14,069 nt of DNA from CAYZEZ01 sp964477295. GTDB taxonomy: Bacteria; Bacteroidota; Bacteroidia; Bacteroidales; SM23-62. Position 1 is the stretch's first letter. The number at the start of each line of letters is the position of its first letter. This document shows, one piece after another, positions 6,546-13,397 of the stretch. The notes under the pieces were generated by a model. It made no database searches, was not told the DNA's origin, and worked only from the letters and a program-made list of their open reading frames with translations. The position numbers were made by a program, and so were the translations under genes. Where the stretch lies: the NCBI GenBank assembly GCA_964477295.1, contig CAYZEZ010000115.1:1-14069 (forward strand). The letters are read 5' to 3'.

Positions 6546-7397
6546 TCAACCGGAAGTTCTGAATCCTGTAGCAATATGGACCTCTTTAGCAGACATTGAA
6601 AGAACAGGTACTTTCGACCTGCTCACTATTTGATGAGTAATGCTGCCCAGGAAGCTCAGGCTTTTAAGCTGTTCCTTCATAATGGATATCATGCTGGCAT
6701 CTACCGAATCGGCATATACGGTAATGAGGTCAACAATATTATCACCCATTAGTGATTTAACCTTGCATTTTATTTTCTTGGCTTTCACATAATTTTCAAC
6801 CTGGGAAGCATAAGCGCCCAGCCGGTCAATGATTCTTTTGCTCTTGGAGGAGGAAACTGTGATGACATGAATTTCAGCATCAAATATCTTAGCTATTTCG
6901 GTAGTGTAAGGAACTTTTTGTCTCGAATCAACAGTAAGATCTATGGGCATCACAATTTTATTAATTACAGTAGGTGCTTCCAGCATCCTCACGGTCATGA
7001 CCGGCTGGTGAGTGGCTGAAATGATCTTATAGGCATTGCTGCCAATGAAAAATTCTTCAAAACCTGAAGCACCATGCGTTGAAGCAACCACCATCCCATC
7101 AACATATGATTCAACCTGGCCTACAATTTCGCGATATATTTTGCCTGATTTAATGATGTATTTAAGATTTGAGTCGTTTTTCAGTTTTGGAGAATATTTT
7201 GCCACAATTTTATTAAATTCCTTTTCGGCATAGGCTTTTTCTTCCTTAAAATAACCGGGGCTGTTGTAATCCGTACTTTTCTTCTGTACATAAACCATTT
7301 GCACTGTGGTCTTCTGTCTCTTTGTAAAAAGCATAGCAAGATCAAGACCGGCTAATGATGCTTTTGAGAAATCGATGGGAACAATCAGGTTTTTCAT
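6546..7397 (-). CDS. Universal stress protein, two UspA domains
   Basis: A 283-aa cytoplasmic protein with two tandem Usp domains (about residues 1-137 and 147-270), the usual Bacteroidota arrangement. Domain 1 begins MKNLIVPIDFSKASLAGLDL and ends with STHGASGFEEFFIGSNAYKI, matching the ATP-binding pattern G-2x-G-9x-G-S except that the first Gly is Ser106 (Gly109, Gly119 and Ser120 are present). Domain 2 begins KIVMPIDLTVDS, but its matching loop (IMKEQLKSLSFLGSITHQI) keeps only the final G-S. It is therefore probably non-binding and serves dimerisation. The role is stress or starvation signalling, with no defined partner. A perfect 8-bp inverted repeat lies 11 bases upstream of the ATG. The ORF ends next to the desaturase remnant, and its last few residues may derive from that junction. 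Confidence 0.9.
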   Translation of the reverse strand: MKNLIVPIDFSKASLAGLDLAMLFTKRQKTTVQMVYVQKKSTDYNSPGYFKEEKAYAEKEFNKIVAKYSPKLKNDSNLKYIIKSGKIYREIVGQVESYVDGMVVASTHGASGFEEFFIGSNAYKIISATHQPVMTVRMLEAPTVINKIVMPIDLTVDSRQKVPYTTEIAKIFDAEIHVITVSSSKSKRIIDRLGAYASQVENYVKAKKIKCKVKSLMGDNIVDLITVYADSVDASMISIMKEQLKSLSFLGSITHQIVSRSKVPVLSMSAKEVHIATGFRTSG

Positions 7398-7407
7398 TCG
7401 TTTAAAA

Positions 7408-7428
7408 TTTTGTAATTAATTTACAAAA
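7408..7428. promoter_or_regulatory. Palindrome in the leader of the stress-protein gene
   Basis: TTTTGTAA (7408-7415), TTAAT, TTACAAAA (7421-7428): eight perfect pairs around a 5-base spacer, 10 bases upstream of ATG 7397. It could be an operator or a leader hairpin that hides the start region. The function is inferred. Confidence 0.4.
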
Positions 7429-7504
7429 AGATGCGATTAATAAAAATCACGTTCGTATCATGCGGTATTTGCCTTCACTTTATATGGAACTAATTTAAAG
7501 AATT

Positions 7505-7578
7505 ATTTTCATTTTCATGTGATAATAAAATATTTTCAATGGCCACTTGTAACTTGCGATGAAAATCATAATTTTCAT
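7505..7578. promoter_or_regulatory. ATTTTCAT cluster with a perfect palindrome upstream of the ROK gene
   Basis: ATGAAAAT (7559-7566), CATA, ATTTTCAT (7571-7578) is a perfect 8-bp inverted repeat. The half-site also occurs at 7505-7512 and 7511-7518, with a one-base variant at 7532-7539. The cluster lies 54 bases and more upstream of the ROK promoter, where an activator or repressor could bind. The 7398-7693 spacer holds no gene; besides this cluster it contains only the stress-gene palindrome and the ROK promoter. Confidence 0.4.
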
Positions 7579-7631
7579 TCCTGATCCATGTAGTATTTGT
7601 ATTTGTTTGATTTATAGTGATAAATATGTCC

Positions 7632-7662
7632 TTTGTTATCTATATGCTTTGTATTATTTTTG
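7632..7662 (+). promoter_or_regulatory. Promoter of the ROK kinase gene
   Basis: TTTG (7632-7635), a 19-base spacer, and TATTTTTG (7655-7662): a full match to the Bacteroidota primary-sigma consensus with ideal spacing. Transcription should start near 7668, about 26 bases before ATG 7694. Confidence 0.65.
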
Positions 7663-7693
7663 CAAATCTGTAATACTCTAAGCAATTAACTAT

Positions 7694-8656
7694 ATGTCTT
7701 CGGATATTGTCATCGGAATTGATATTGGAGGAACCTATACTAAATATGGTTTTGTAGACCGATCGGGTAAGAGTTACATGGAAGGTTTCGTTGATACAGC
7801 AGGCCATCCCGATATAGACTCCTACCTTGAAAATCTATTTTCAACCATTAATGATGCCCTGAAAAAAGCTGACCTGGAATTCAATATCCGCGGAATTGGT
7901 ATCGGAGCTCCGAATGGCAATTATTATAACGGGACTATTGAATATGCTCCTAACCTGAATTGGAAAGGAGTCATTCATCTTGCCGACCGGATTAAGAAAT
8001 TCCACGATGTGCCTGTTGTCTTAACAAACGATGCCAATGCTGCTGCCCTGGGGGAAATGATGTATGGCGGCGCCAGAAGTATGAAAGACTTTATAGTGAT
8101 CACCCTCGGGACAGGGCTTGGAAGCGGAATAGTGATCAATGGAAAAGTAGTTTACGGGCACGATGGATTCGCAGGAGAGATGGGGCATATTGTTGCAATA
8201 GATAATGGACGTCAATGTGGATGTGGTAAGAGGGGCTGCCTTGAAACATATGCATCCGCCACTGGTTTGAAAAGAACAGTATTCGAATTGCTGTCAGATC
8301 GTTACGAGCCATCCGGGCTTCGGGATATCCCTTTTAATACGATGACTTCAAAGAATATTGCAGAGGCAGCAGGCAAGGGCGACAGAATTGCGATGAAAGC
8401 TTTTGAGATCACAGGCAAAATCCTGGGCAGAAACCTGGCCAATGCCGTTGCATTTTCAAGTCCTGAAGCCATCTTTTTATTTGGTGGTCTCGCCCAGGCA
8501 GGGGATCTTATCCTTATACCCACCAAAGAGCACATGGAAAAGAACCTCCTGAAAATATTTCAGAATAAGGTTAAACTCCTGCTGTCAGACCTCCAGGATA
8601 AAAATGCTGCAGTGCTTGGAGCAGCCGGATTAATATGGAATGAATTATTGAACTAG
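7694..8656 (+). CDS. ROK-family sugar kinase (glucokinase-like)
   Basis: Probable ATP-dependent kinase of glucose or a related hexose or N-acyl sugar in the cytoplasm; 320 aa. The phosphate-1 loop IGIDIGGTYTKYGFVD opens the protein. The catalytic region TNDANAAALGE places Asp113 as the likely base. Phosphate-2 is VITLGTGLGSGIVING (around 135-150). The ROK zinc site follows: GEMGHIV with His165, then CGCGKRGCLE with Cys175, Cys177 and Cys182. There is no N-terminal helix-turn-helix, so it is a kinase rather than a ROK repressor. All active-site features look intact. Sugar specificity (glucose, mannose, N-acetylglucosamine and so on) cannot be fixed, and no sugar operon surrounds it. It has its own strong promoter and meets the next gene stop codon to stop codon. 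Confidence 0.9.
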   Translation: MSSDIVIGIDIGGTYTKYGFVDRSGKSYMEGFVDTAGHPDIDSYLENLFSTINDALKKADLEFNIRGIGIGAPNGNYYNGTIEYAPNLNWKGVIHLADRIKKFHDVPVVLTNDANAAALGEMMYGGARSMKDFIVITLGTGLGSGIVINGKVVYGHDGFAGEMGHIVAIDNGRQCGCGKRGCLETYASATGLKRTVFELLSDRYEPSGLRDIPFNTMTSKNIAEAAGKGDRIAMKAFEITGKILGRNLANAVAFSSPEAIFLFGGLAQAGDLILIPTKEHMEKNLLKIFQNKVKLLLSDLQDKNAAVLGAAGLIWNELLN

Positions 8657-10474
8657 TCAGTCCCCGAGCCGCCAATTTATCTCCAGGTCCCAATTTGATC
8701 TTACATTGATTTCTCCAGTGCGAAAATCTACCTTTTCCGGTTGAAGGCCTTTAAGATAACTTCCTGTATCCCAAATCCCATTCTTATTGATGTCATAGAT
8801 GACCTTAAACATGTAACTGGCAGGGGGCAGGAATGGAAATTCAATTATGCCATCACCTGAAATCGATTTTTCCGTAAGCACCTTTTGATCTTTCGACATC
8901 AACTGAACTACCAAATTATCATGAACATTTAACATGGATAATAATATTTTTCCATAATATTCCAGTGACCTGGTTTTGAAAGAAATATTGATGGTATCGT
9001 TAGTAATTTCATAAATATCGGTAAACGCTCCCGGCTCAATGAATAGCCGGTAATCCATTCTTTCCTCCCAGTCAACAGATAGATAATACTTCCTTAGATA
9101 GTTCGTATCCCTGCTAAAACTGAACGAACCTTTAACCTCCAGGGTATCTTCCATATAAAAGAGAGTGATCTTTGACGGATCTGTTAATGCTACCGGGTGA
9201 CCGGGACCAATCTTTATTAATGAATTCATTTCGGCCATCGCTCCATTACTTAAATTAATGCTTAATTCAAGGGATTCTTCTTTTTCTACCTGTTCTTCTT
9301 GTCTCTTTCTGCGACCCGGTGAGGGTTTCTTATATATCATTGTAACAGTGTCATCAATAGGGAAATAGTTAAGAACAGAATCTGTAATCTGGTAATTTAA
9401 ATGAAACTTAAGCGTATCCTGTTTATAAACCAGCGAGTCTTTAATCCAGTATACCAGGGTGTCTCCAACTATATAATCTTCCCGGATAAACCAATCCTGG
9501 CCGGCCTCGAAATTTAAGGGTTCAGCATAAAATGAGCCCACCAATGGCCGGTTAAAATAGAATTCCAGTTTTCTAGGATCAGGTCTTTCATATTCTGACA
9601 TATACTGTGGTTTATTGTCTTCCTGAAATAAAAACAAATCTACAAATATTGAATACTTTCCGGCCCGGCTGGCCAGCAGCGTGTCGATCCTGGTAGAAGT
9701 TGAATCCAATAGGTTTATTCGTGCGGAATCAACCCTTATCGTGTCGGAATTCAGTAAGGAAGAATCAAGCATCCCACCGATAAAGTCGGGTAATAACATC
9801 ACCGTTGTATCGAGAAATGCAATGGATTCATCCGATAAATCATAAAGAAAATTGAAATTCCCGTCTTTCAACCCAAATACTTTATAAATACCTGGCCTGA
9901 TATTATTTATACTGAATATCCCTGCCTTTGATGTCTTTCCAACATAAACCGGAATTTTAAGATATGGGATCGAATCATAAATAGTATCATATAGCATTAT
10001 TGTTACAGGATCTTCAATGGTCTTCAGATCGAAAGCATTAATAAGCGTTCCCGAAAGACCGAGTGAATCAATATAGTCTGTCGTAGAAAATACAAATTCA
10101 TAGTTTTCCAGCACATTACCTTCGTTATTATCGGCAACTGATTGGCCGAAATTTAGTGTATAGGTAGTACTATCTCTTAATTCTGATTCAAAATCAATTA
10201 CAATCGATTTGTTTTTCAACCTTACCACAGGCTTTTCTTCAAGAGGCGGAGAGACTACAAGTTCCTGGTTTATGTTTTTCAATTGCAGAAACTCATTAAA
10301 CTCAATTTCTATCCGATTATCTTTAAAGTTAAGGGAATAATTTTCCGGCTCTGATCCCAGCACAACAGGGGGGTCTTCATCCTTTGGACCTCCGGCCACG
10401 CTTCCAATTTTCGCACAACCCGAATAGAGGACAAGCGAAATCGCAAGGACAAATATGAAGGTAAAATATTTCAA
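8657..10474 (-). CDS. SbsA-type Ig-like (Big_5) domain lipoprotein
   Basis: A large cell-envelope lipoprotein of 605 aa and unknown function, widespread in Bacteroidota. The signal MKYFTFIFVLAISLVLYSGC gives lipidated Cys20, followed by KIGSVAGGPKDEDPPVV, the usual opening of this family. An SbsA_Ig/Big_5 domain follows (about 35-135: RIEIEFNEFLQL, VVSPPLEEKPVVRLKNKSIV, TYTLNFGQSVADN). The long middle is beta-rich with many Asp, Ser and Thr residues. The C-terminus carries DINKNGIWDTGS (561-572), a calcium-loop-like motif inside a prealbumin-like fold. The start is TTG at 10474: no in-frame ATG gives the signal peptide, and TTG places the lysines and hydrophobic core correctly. A -7 element lies 20 bases upstream. 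A surface scaffold or envelope role is only a guess. Confidence 0.85.
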   Translation of the reverse strand: MKYFTFIFVLAISLVLYSGCAKIGSVAGGPKDEDPPVVLGSEPENYSLNFKDNRIEIEFNEFLQLKNINQELVVSPPLEEKPVVRLKNKSIVIDFESELRDSTTYTLNFGQSVADNNEGNVLENYEFVFSTTDYIDSLGLSGTLINAFDLKTIEDPVTIMLYDTIYDSIPYLKIPVYVGKTSKAGIFSINNIRPGIYKVFGLKDGNFNFLYDLSDESIAFLDTTVMLLPDFIGGMLDSSLLNSDTIRVDSARINLLDSTSTRIDTLLASRAGKYSIFVDLFLFQEDNKPQYMSEYERPDPRKLEFYFNRPLVGSFYAEPLNFEAGQDWFIREDYIVGDTLVYWIKDSLVYKQDTLKFHLNYQITDSVLNYFPIDDTVTMIYKKPSPGRRKRQEEQVEKEESLELSINLSNGAMAEMNSLIKIGPGHPVALTDPSKITLFYMEDTLEVKGSFSFSRDTNYLRKYYLSVDWEERMDYRLFIEPGAFTDIYEITNDTINISFKTRSLEYYGKILLSMLNVHDNLVVQLMSKDQKVLTEKSISGDGIIEFPFLPPASYMFKVIYDINKNGIWDTGSYLKGLQPEKVDFRTGEINVRSNWDLEINWRLGD

Positions 10475-10493
10475 TAATAATTTAAATAACTTA

Positions 10494-10501
10494 CAAACTT
10501 A
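10494..10501 (-). promoter_or_regulatory. -7 promoter element for the SbsA-Ig lipoprotein gene
   Basis: CAAACTTA on the plus strand reads TAAGTTTG, a full match to TAnnTTTG, 19 bases before the TTG start. No TTTG is seen at the right distance upstream. Its position supports the TTG start. Confidence 0.4.
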
Positions 10502-10582
10502 CAAATAATGATAATTATTATCTTTCCTTATATTTTCAGGTGAATTCTTCAAGCCGTTGAGGTAAGACTAAATTATTATTTA

Positions 10583-10590
10583 TAAGTTTA
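10583..10590 (+). promoter_or_regulatory. Weak -7 promoter element for lgt
   Basis: TAAGTTTA is one base from TAnnTTTG and lies 19 bases before ATG 10610. The nearest TTG upstream (10557-10559) is 23 bases away, which is a little far. Confidence 0.3.
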
Positions 10591-10609
10591 CACCCTAAAT
10601 TTTTCTGCC

Positions 10610-11440
10610 ATGATAATCGATGCTATTAATTGGAACGTCAATCCTGAAATATTCAGAATAGGAAATTTTGCCATTCGCTGGTACGGATTACTTTTTGCAT
10701 CAGGATTTTTCTTCGGTTACCTTATATTCTTAAAATTCTTCAAGCGGGAAGGGCTGACCGTTGAAATGCTTGATAAGCTGACAATTTATATGGCCATCGG
10801 AACAGTGGTCGGTGCACGCCTAGGGCACTGCCTTTTTTACGAACCCGATTATTATCTTTCAAATCCTATCGAAATACTCAAGATCTGGAAAGGCGGGCTT
10901 GCCAGCCATGGTGCGGCCATCAGCAACCTTATTGTGCTATATCTTTTTTGCAGAAAATATAAAATGAGATTTATCTGGATCCTCGACAGAATTGTTGTTG
11001 TTGTTGCATTGGCCGGAGCGATGATCAGGCTGGGTAATTTGATGAATTCAGAAATCTATGGAATTGAAACAAACCTGCCCTGGGGATTTGTTTTCCTCAG
11101 GAACCATGAAATAGTACCAAAACATCCAACCCAGATCTATGAAGCCCTTACATACTTCTCTGTTTTTGGATTGTTGTTTGGTATTTATTTGAAAACAAAA
11201 GCCAAATTTCGTGATGGAACCCTGTTTGGATTGTTCCTGATCCTTGTATTCGGGTTCCGTTTCCTGATTGAATTCATCAAGGAAGACCAGGTAGCTTTTG
11301 AGGAAGGGATGAAATTAAATATGGGTCAATGGTTAAGTATCCCATTCGTTTTAATTGGAATAACCGTTATCTATCTATACTACAGAAGGGACAAGAAAAA
11401 CCCGCCAAAAGATACAGGGCCGATGAAAGAGGCGTCATAA
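10610..11440 (+). CDS. lgt: Phosphatidylglycerol-prolipoprotein diacylglyceryl transferase
   Basis: Inner-membrane enzyme that moves diacylglycerol from phosphatidylglycerol to the lipobox cysteine of prolipoproteins, the first step of lipoprotein maturation; 276 aa with about seven membrane helices. Family landmarks: FAIRWYGLLFASGF near the N-terminus; GARLGHCLFYEPDYYL (68-83); GGLASHGAAISN with the key His100; the signature RLGNLMNSEIYG (140-151) with Arg140, Asn143 and Glu148; KHPTQIYEAL; and GFRFLIEFIKEDQ with Arg217 near the end. It should be active, and its likely clients in this window are the efflux adaptor and the SbsA-Ig lipoprotein. It stands alone, with a weak promoter and a small hairpin after its stop codon. 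Confidence 0.95.
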   Translation: MIIDAINWNVNPEIFRIGNFAIRWYGLLFASGFFFGYLIFLKFFKREGLTVEMLDKLTIYMAIGTVVGARLGHCLFYEPDYYLSNPIEILKIWKGGLASHGAAISNLIVLYLFCRKYKMRFIWILDRIVVVVALAGAMIRLGNLMNSEIYGIETNLPWGFVFLRNHEIVPKHPTQIYEALTYFSVFGLLFGIYLKTKAKFRDGTLFGLFLILVFGFRFLIEFIKEDQVAFEEGMKLNMGQWLSIPFVLIGITVIYLYYRRDKKNPPKDTGPMKEAS

Positions 11441-11463
11441 TCAGATCCCTGATCTCAATTTTT
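11440..11463 (+). terminator. Weak terminator-like hairpin after lgt
   Basis: ATCAG (11440-11444), ATCC, CTGAT (11449-11453) pair perfectly, and an alternative AGATC/GATCT pairing is offset by three bases. Five T residues follow at 11459-11463. The stem is short, so the call is weak. Confidence 0.3.
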
Positions 11464-11491
11464 GCCCCTGTGTATATCTAACCTGAAATAG

Positions 11492-11511
11492 TCCGGTTTC
11501 TCTGCACCGGA
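11492..11511. repeat. Small inverted repeat upstream of the ZIP gene
   Basis: TCCGGT (11492-11497) and ACCGGA (11506-11511) pair perfectly around an 8-base loop. No T-run follows. It lies about 20 bases upstream of the ZIP promoter and could be a metal-regulator operator or part of the lgt terminator region; neither can be decided. Confidence 0.35.
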
Positions 11512-11531
11512 AGCCTGTCATTTTACCCGGC

Positions 11532-11562
11532 TTGGTGAATTGAAGAATATTGGCTTATTTTG
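11532..11562 (+). promoter_or_regulatory. Promoter of the ZIP-CDF operon
   Basis: TTG (11532-11534), a 20-base spacer, and TTATTTTG (11555-11562), one base from TAnnTTTG. Transcription would start near 11568, which favours ATG 11600 over the in-frame TTG at 11540 as the ZIP start. Confidence 0.4.
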
Positions 11563-11599
11563 CACTCTCTTTAATGACCTTGCTGCCAAAGATCATTTC

Positions 11600-12421
11600 A
11601 TGGAAGGAAATGTCTTATTTGCATTTAGCCTTACCCTTTTTGCCGGACTATCCACTGGTATTGGTAGTATACTGGCCTTTTTTACCAAAACCACCAATAC
11701 CAGATTTCTATCCTGGGCGCTTGGATTTTCAGGCGGTGTAATGATTTATGTAGCATTTACTGAAATACTAGGAAAATCTCAGGAACTTTTTGTTGGAAAA
11801 TATGGAGAAGTTAGTGGTAACTGGTTTACAGCAATTTCATTCTTTGCCGGGATTATAATCATTGCTGTCATCGACCTTATTGTTCCATCATTTGAAAATC
11901 CACACGAAATCCATCATGTAGAAGAAATCCCTTTGAAAAATAATACCGGAAAAAAGAAAAACCTTTCCGGTATGATGAGAATGGGTATTTTTATGGTCAT
12001 TGCCATCTCTATCCACAATTTTCCAGAGGGACTTGCAACTTTTGCTGCAGCACTTTCGGATGTAAAAATTGGGATTCCAATTGCCCTGGCCATTGCCATT
12101 CACAATATCCCGGAAGGAATTGCCGTTTCAGTCCCGATCTATTATGCCACAGGCAACAGAAAAAAAGCTTTTTTCCTATCCTTGCTGTCGGGATTAGCCG
12201 AACCATTGGGTGCATTGATAGGTTACTTCCTGTTATCTGCATTTTTTAGTGACGCATTAATGGGAGTTTTATTTGGTTCTGTTGCCGGGATCATGGTCTT
12301 TATCTCCATTGATGAGTTGCTGCCAACGGCCCGGGAGTATGGTCACCATCACCAGGCAATCTATGGCATGGTTGCAGGTATGATTGTGATGGCTGTCAGC
12401 CTGTTGCTTTTTATTCAATAA
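11600..12421 (+). CDS. ZIP-family divalent metal transporter (ZupT-like)
   Basis: Inner-membrane importer of zinc and possibly iron, manganese or other divalent metals; 273 aa from ATG 11600. Family features: a first helix with GLSTGIGSILAFFTK; SWALGFSGGVMIYVAFTEIL in helix 2; the two metal-site signatures HNFPEG (139-144) and HNIPEG (168-173) in helices 4 and 5; GLAEPLGALIGY (198-209) as in ZupT; and a C-terminal helix with FISIDELLPTAREYGHHHQA. The cytoplasmic loop has a short His pair (IHHVEEI) rather than a long His tract. The frame extends upstream to a TTG at 11540, but the added 20 residues do not resemble the family and would contain the promoter. It is followed after 10 bp by the exporter gene. 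Confidence 0.9.
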   Translation: MEGNVLFAFSLTLFAGLSTGIGSILAFFTKTTNTRFLSWALGFSGGVMIYVAFTEILGKSQELFVGKYGEVSGNWFTAISFFAGIIIIAVIDLIVPSFENPHEIHHVEEIPLKNNTGKKKNLSGMMRMGIFMVIAISIHNFPEGLATFAAALSDVKIGIPIALAIAIHNIPEGIAVSVPIYYATGNRKKAFFLSLLSGLAEPLGALIGYFLLSAFFSDALMGVLFGSVAGIMVFISIDELLPTAREYGHHHQAIYGMVAGMIVMAVSLLLFIQ

Positions 12422-12431
12422 TTAATTGACT

Positions 12432-13370
12432 ATGATATTTGAAGAAAAGGAACACACCTCCTTTAATGCACATCATCATGCAAGGTCAGATATCAGTGAA
12501 AAGAATCTTCTGATAGCGGTCGTTCTCAATTTTACCATCACCGCTGCCGAAATTATCGGTGGTATACTTTCCAACAGCCTGGCGCTGCTTTCAGATGCCT
12601 TTCATAATCTTGGTGACGGGATCGCAGTACTTGTCGCATACATTGCCAACCGGATCAGTAAAAAAGATTCTAATGAAAGAAAAACATTTGGTTATCAGCG
12701 TATTGAAATATTGACAGCCCTACTTAATGCCGTATTTCTGGTCGCCATTTGTATTTTCCTGGTAGTTGAAGCGGTAAAAAGATTCCAGGATCCCGAACCG
12801 ATCAAAGGATTGATCATGTTCATTGTGGCTGGTATCGGGTTGGCCGCCAACCTGATTGCTGTTGTTCTGCTCAGGCCTGATACAGGCAAAAACATGAACA
12901 TCAGGGCAGCTTACCTGCACCTGCTGGGAGACACATTATCTTCAGTTGTGGTGATAATTGGCGGCGTTTTGATCTATTTCTTCGAAATTTTCTGGATCGA
13001 TCCGCTGATAACTATCCTGATCAGCTTGTATATTTTCAGGGAGACAATTAATCTTCTAAGAGATTCTTTCAATATCCTGATGCAATCCTCTCCAAAAAAT
13101 ATCAATCTCGAGAAAATAAAGGCCGACCTGGAAAAAATGGAAGAAGTTCAGAACATCCATCATATCCATGCATGGAACCTGACTGAAAATGAAATACATT
13201 TTGAAGCCCATATCGACCTGTCAGAAGATTTGATGGTAAGCAATACAGATAAAATACGTGAAAAAATTGAATCCCTGCTATCCGTAAAATATCATATTCA
13301 TCATGTAACCCTGCAAATGGAGTATGGTTGCTGCGAAGATACCGGCATGATTCAGCATAAGAATCAATGA
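12432..13370 (+). CDS. Cation diffusion facilitator (CzcD/ZitB-like Zn2+/Cd2+ exporter)
   Basis: Inner-membrane proton-coupled metal exporter; 312 aa with six membrane helices and a cytoplasmic ferredoxin-like tail. A short His-rich start (NAHHHARSD) precedes helix 1. The transport zinc site is complete: helix 2 has LLSDAFHNLGD with His58 and Asp62, and helix 5 has HLLGD with His163 and Asp167. The H-D/H-D set is that of zinc and cadmium members. The C-terminal domain (VQNIHHIHAWNLTENEIHFE) ends in an unusual YGCCED stretch whose cysteine pair may sense metal. ATG 12432 is chosen over a TTG two codons upstream. It begins 10 bp after the ZIP gene, so importer and exporter share a transcript. 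Confidence 0.92.
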   Translation: MIFEEKEHTSFNAHHHARSDISEKNLLIAVVLNFTITAAEIIGGILSNSLALLSDAFHNLGDGIAVLVAYIANRISKKDSNERKTFGYQRIEILTALLNAVFLVAICIFLVVEAVKRFQDPEPIKGLIMFIVAGIGLAANLIAVVLLRPDTGKNMNIRAAYLHLLGDTLSSVVVIIGGVLIYFFEIFWIDPLITILISLYIFRETINLLRDSFNILMQSSPKNINLEKIKADLEKMEEVQNIHHIHAWNLTENEIHFEAHIDLSEDLMVSNTDKIREKIESLLSVKYHIHHVTLQMEYGCCEDTGMIQHKNQ

Positions 13371-13374
13371 AGTT

Positions 13375-13395
13375 TCTGGTTTACTGGTTACCAGA
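13375..13395. repeat. Heptad-like repeat and hairpin between CDF gene and sulfatase remnant
   Basis: TCTGGT (13375-13380), TTACTGGTT, ACCAGA (13390-13395) forms a perfect 6-bp stem. The content (CTGGTTTACTGGTTACCAG) resembles the TACTGG heptads at 6258-6278. It fills the 27-bp gap between two converging genes and may act as a hairpin on both strands, though no T-run follows. Confidence 0.45.
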
Positions 13396-13397
13396 TG

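Noticed and set aside
7398..7693. Small RNA or tRNA gene in the spacer between the stress-protein and ROK genes
   Set aside because: No cloverleaf or conserved RNA structure could be seen; only short AT-rich palindromes and a promoter.
10992..11006. (GTT)n-like run inside lgt
   Set aside because: It encodes a run of valines in a membrane helix, ordinary for this protein; too short to be a meaningful phase-variation tract.
11540..11599. Upstream TTG extension of the ZIP gene (20 extra residues)
   Set aside because: The added residues do not resemble ZIP N-termini, and the likely promoter (11532-11562) lies inside them; ATG 11600 is preferred.
12009..12242. Antisense open frame under the ZIP gene
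   Set aside because: No recognisable domain, signal peptide or leader; explained by the coding bias of the opposite strand. The same applies to the other short frames opposite or inside the named genes.
12426..12431. TTG start two codons upstream of the CDF ATG
   Set aside because: ATG 12432 is only two codons away and is the more likely start codon.
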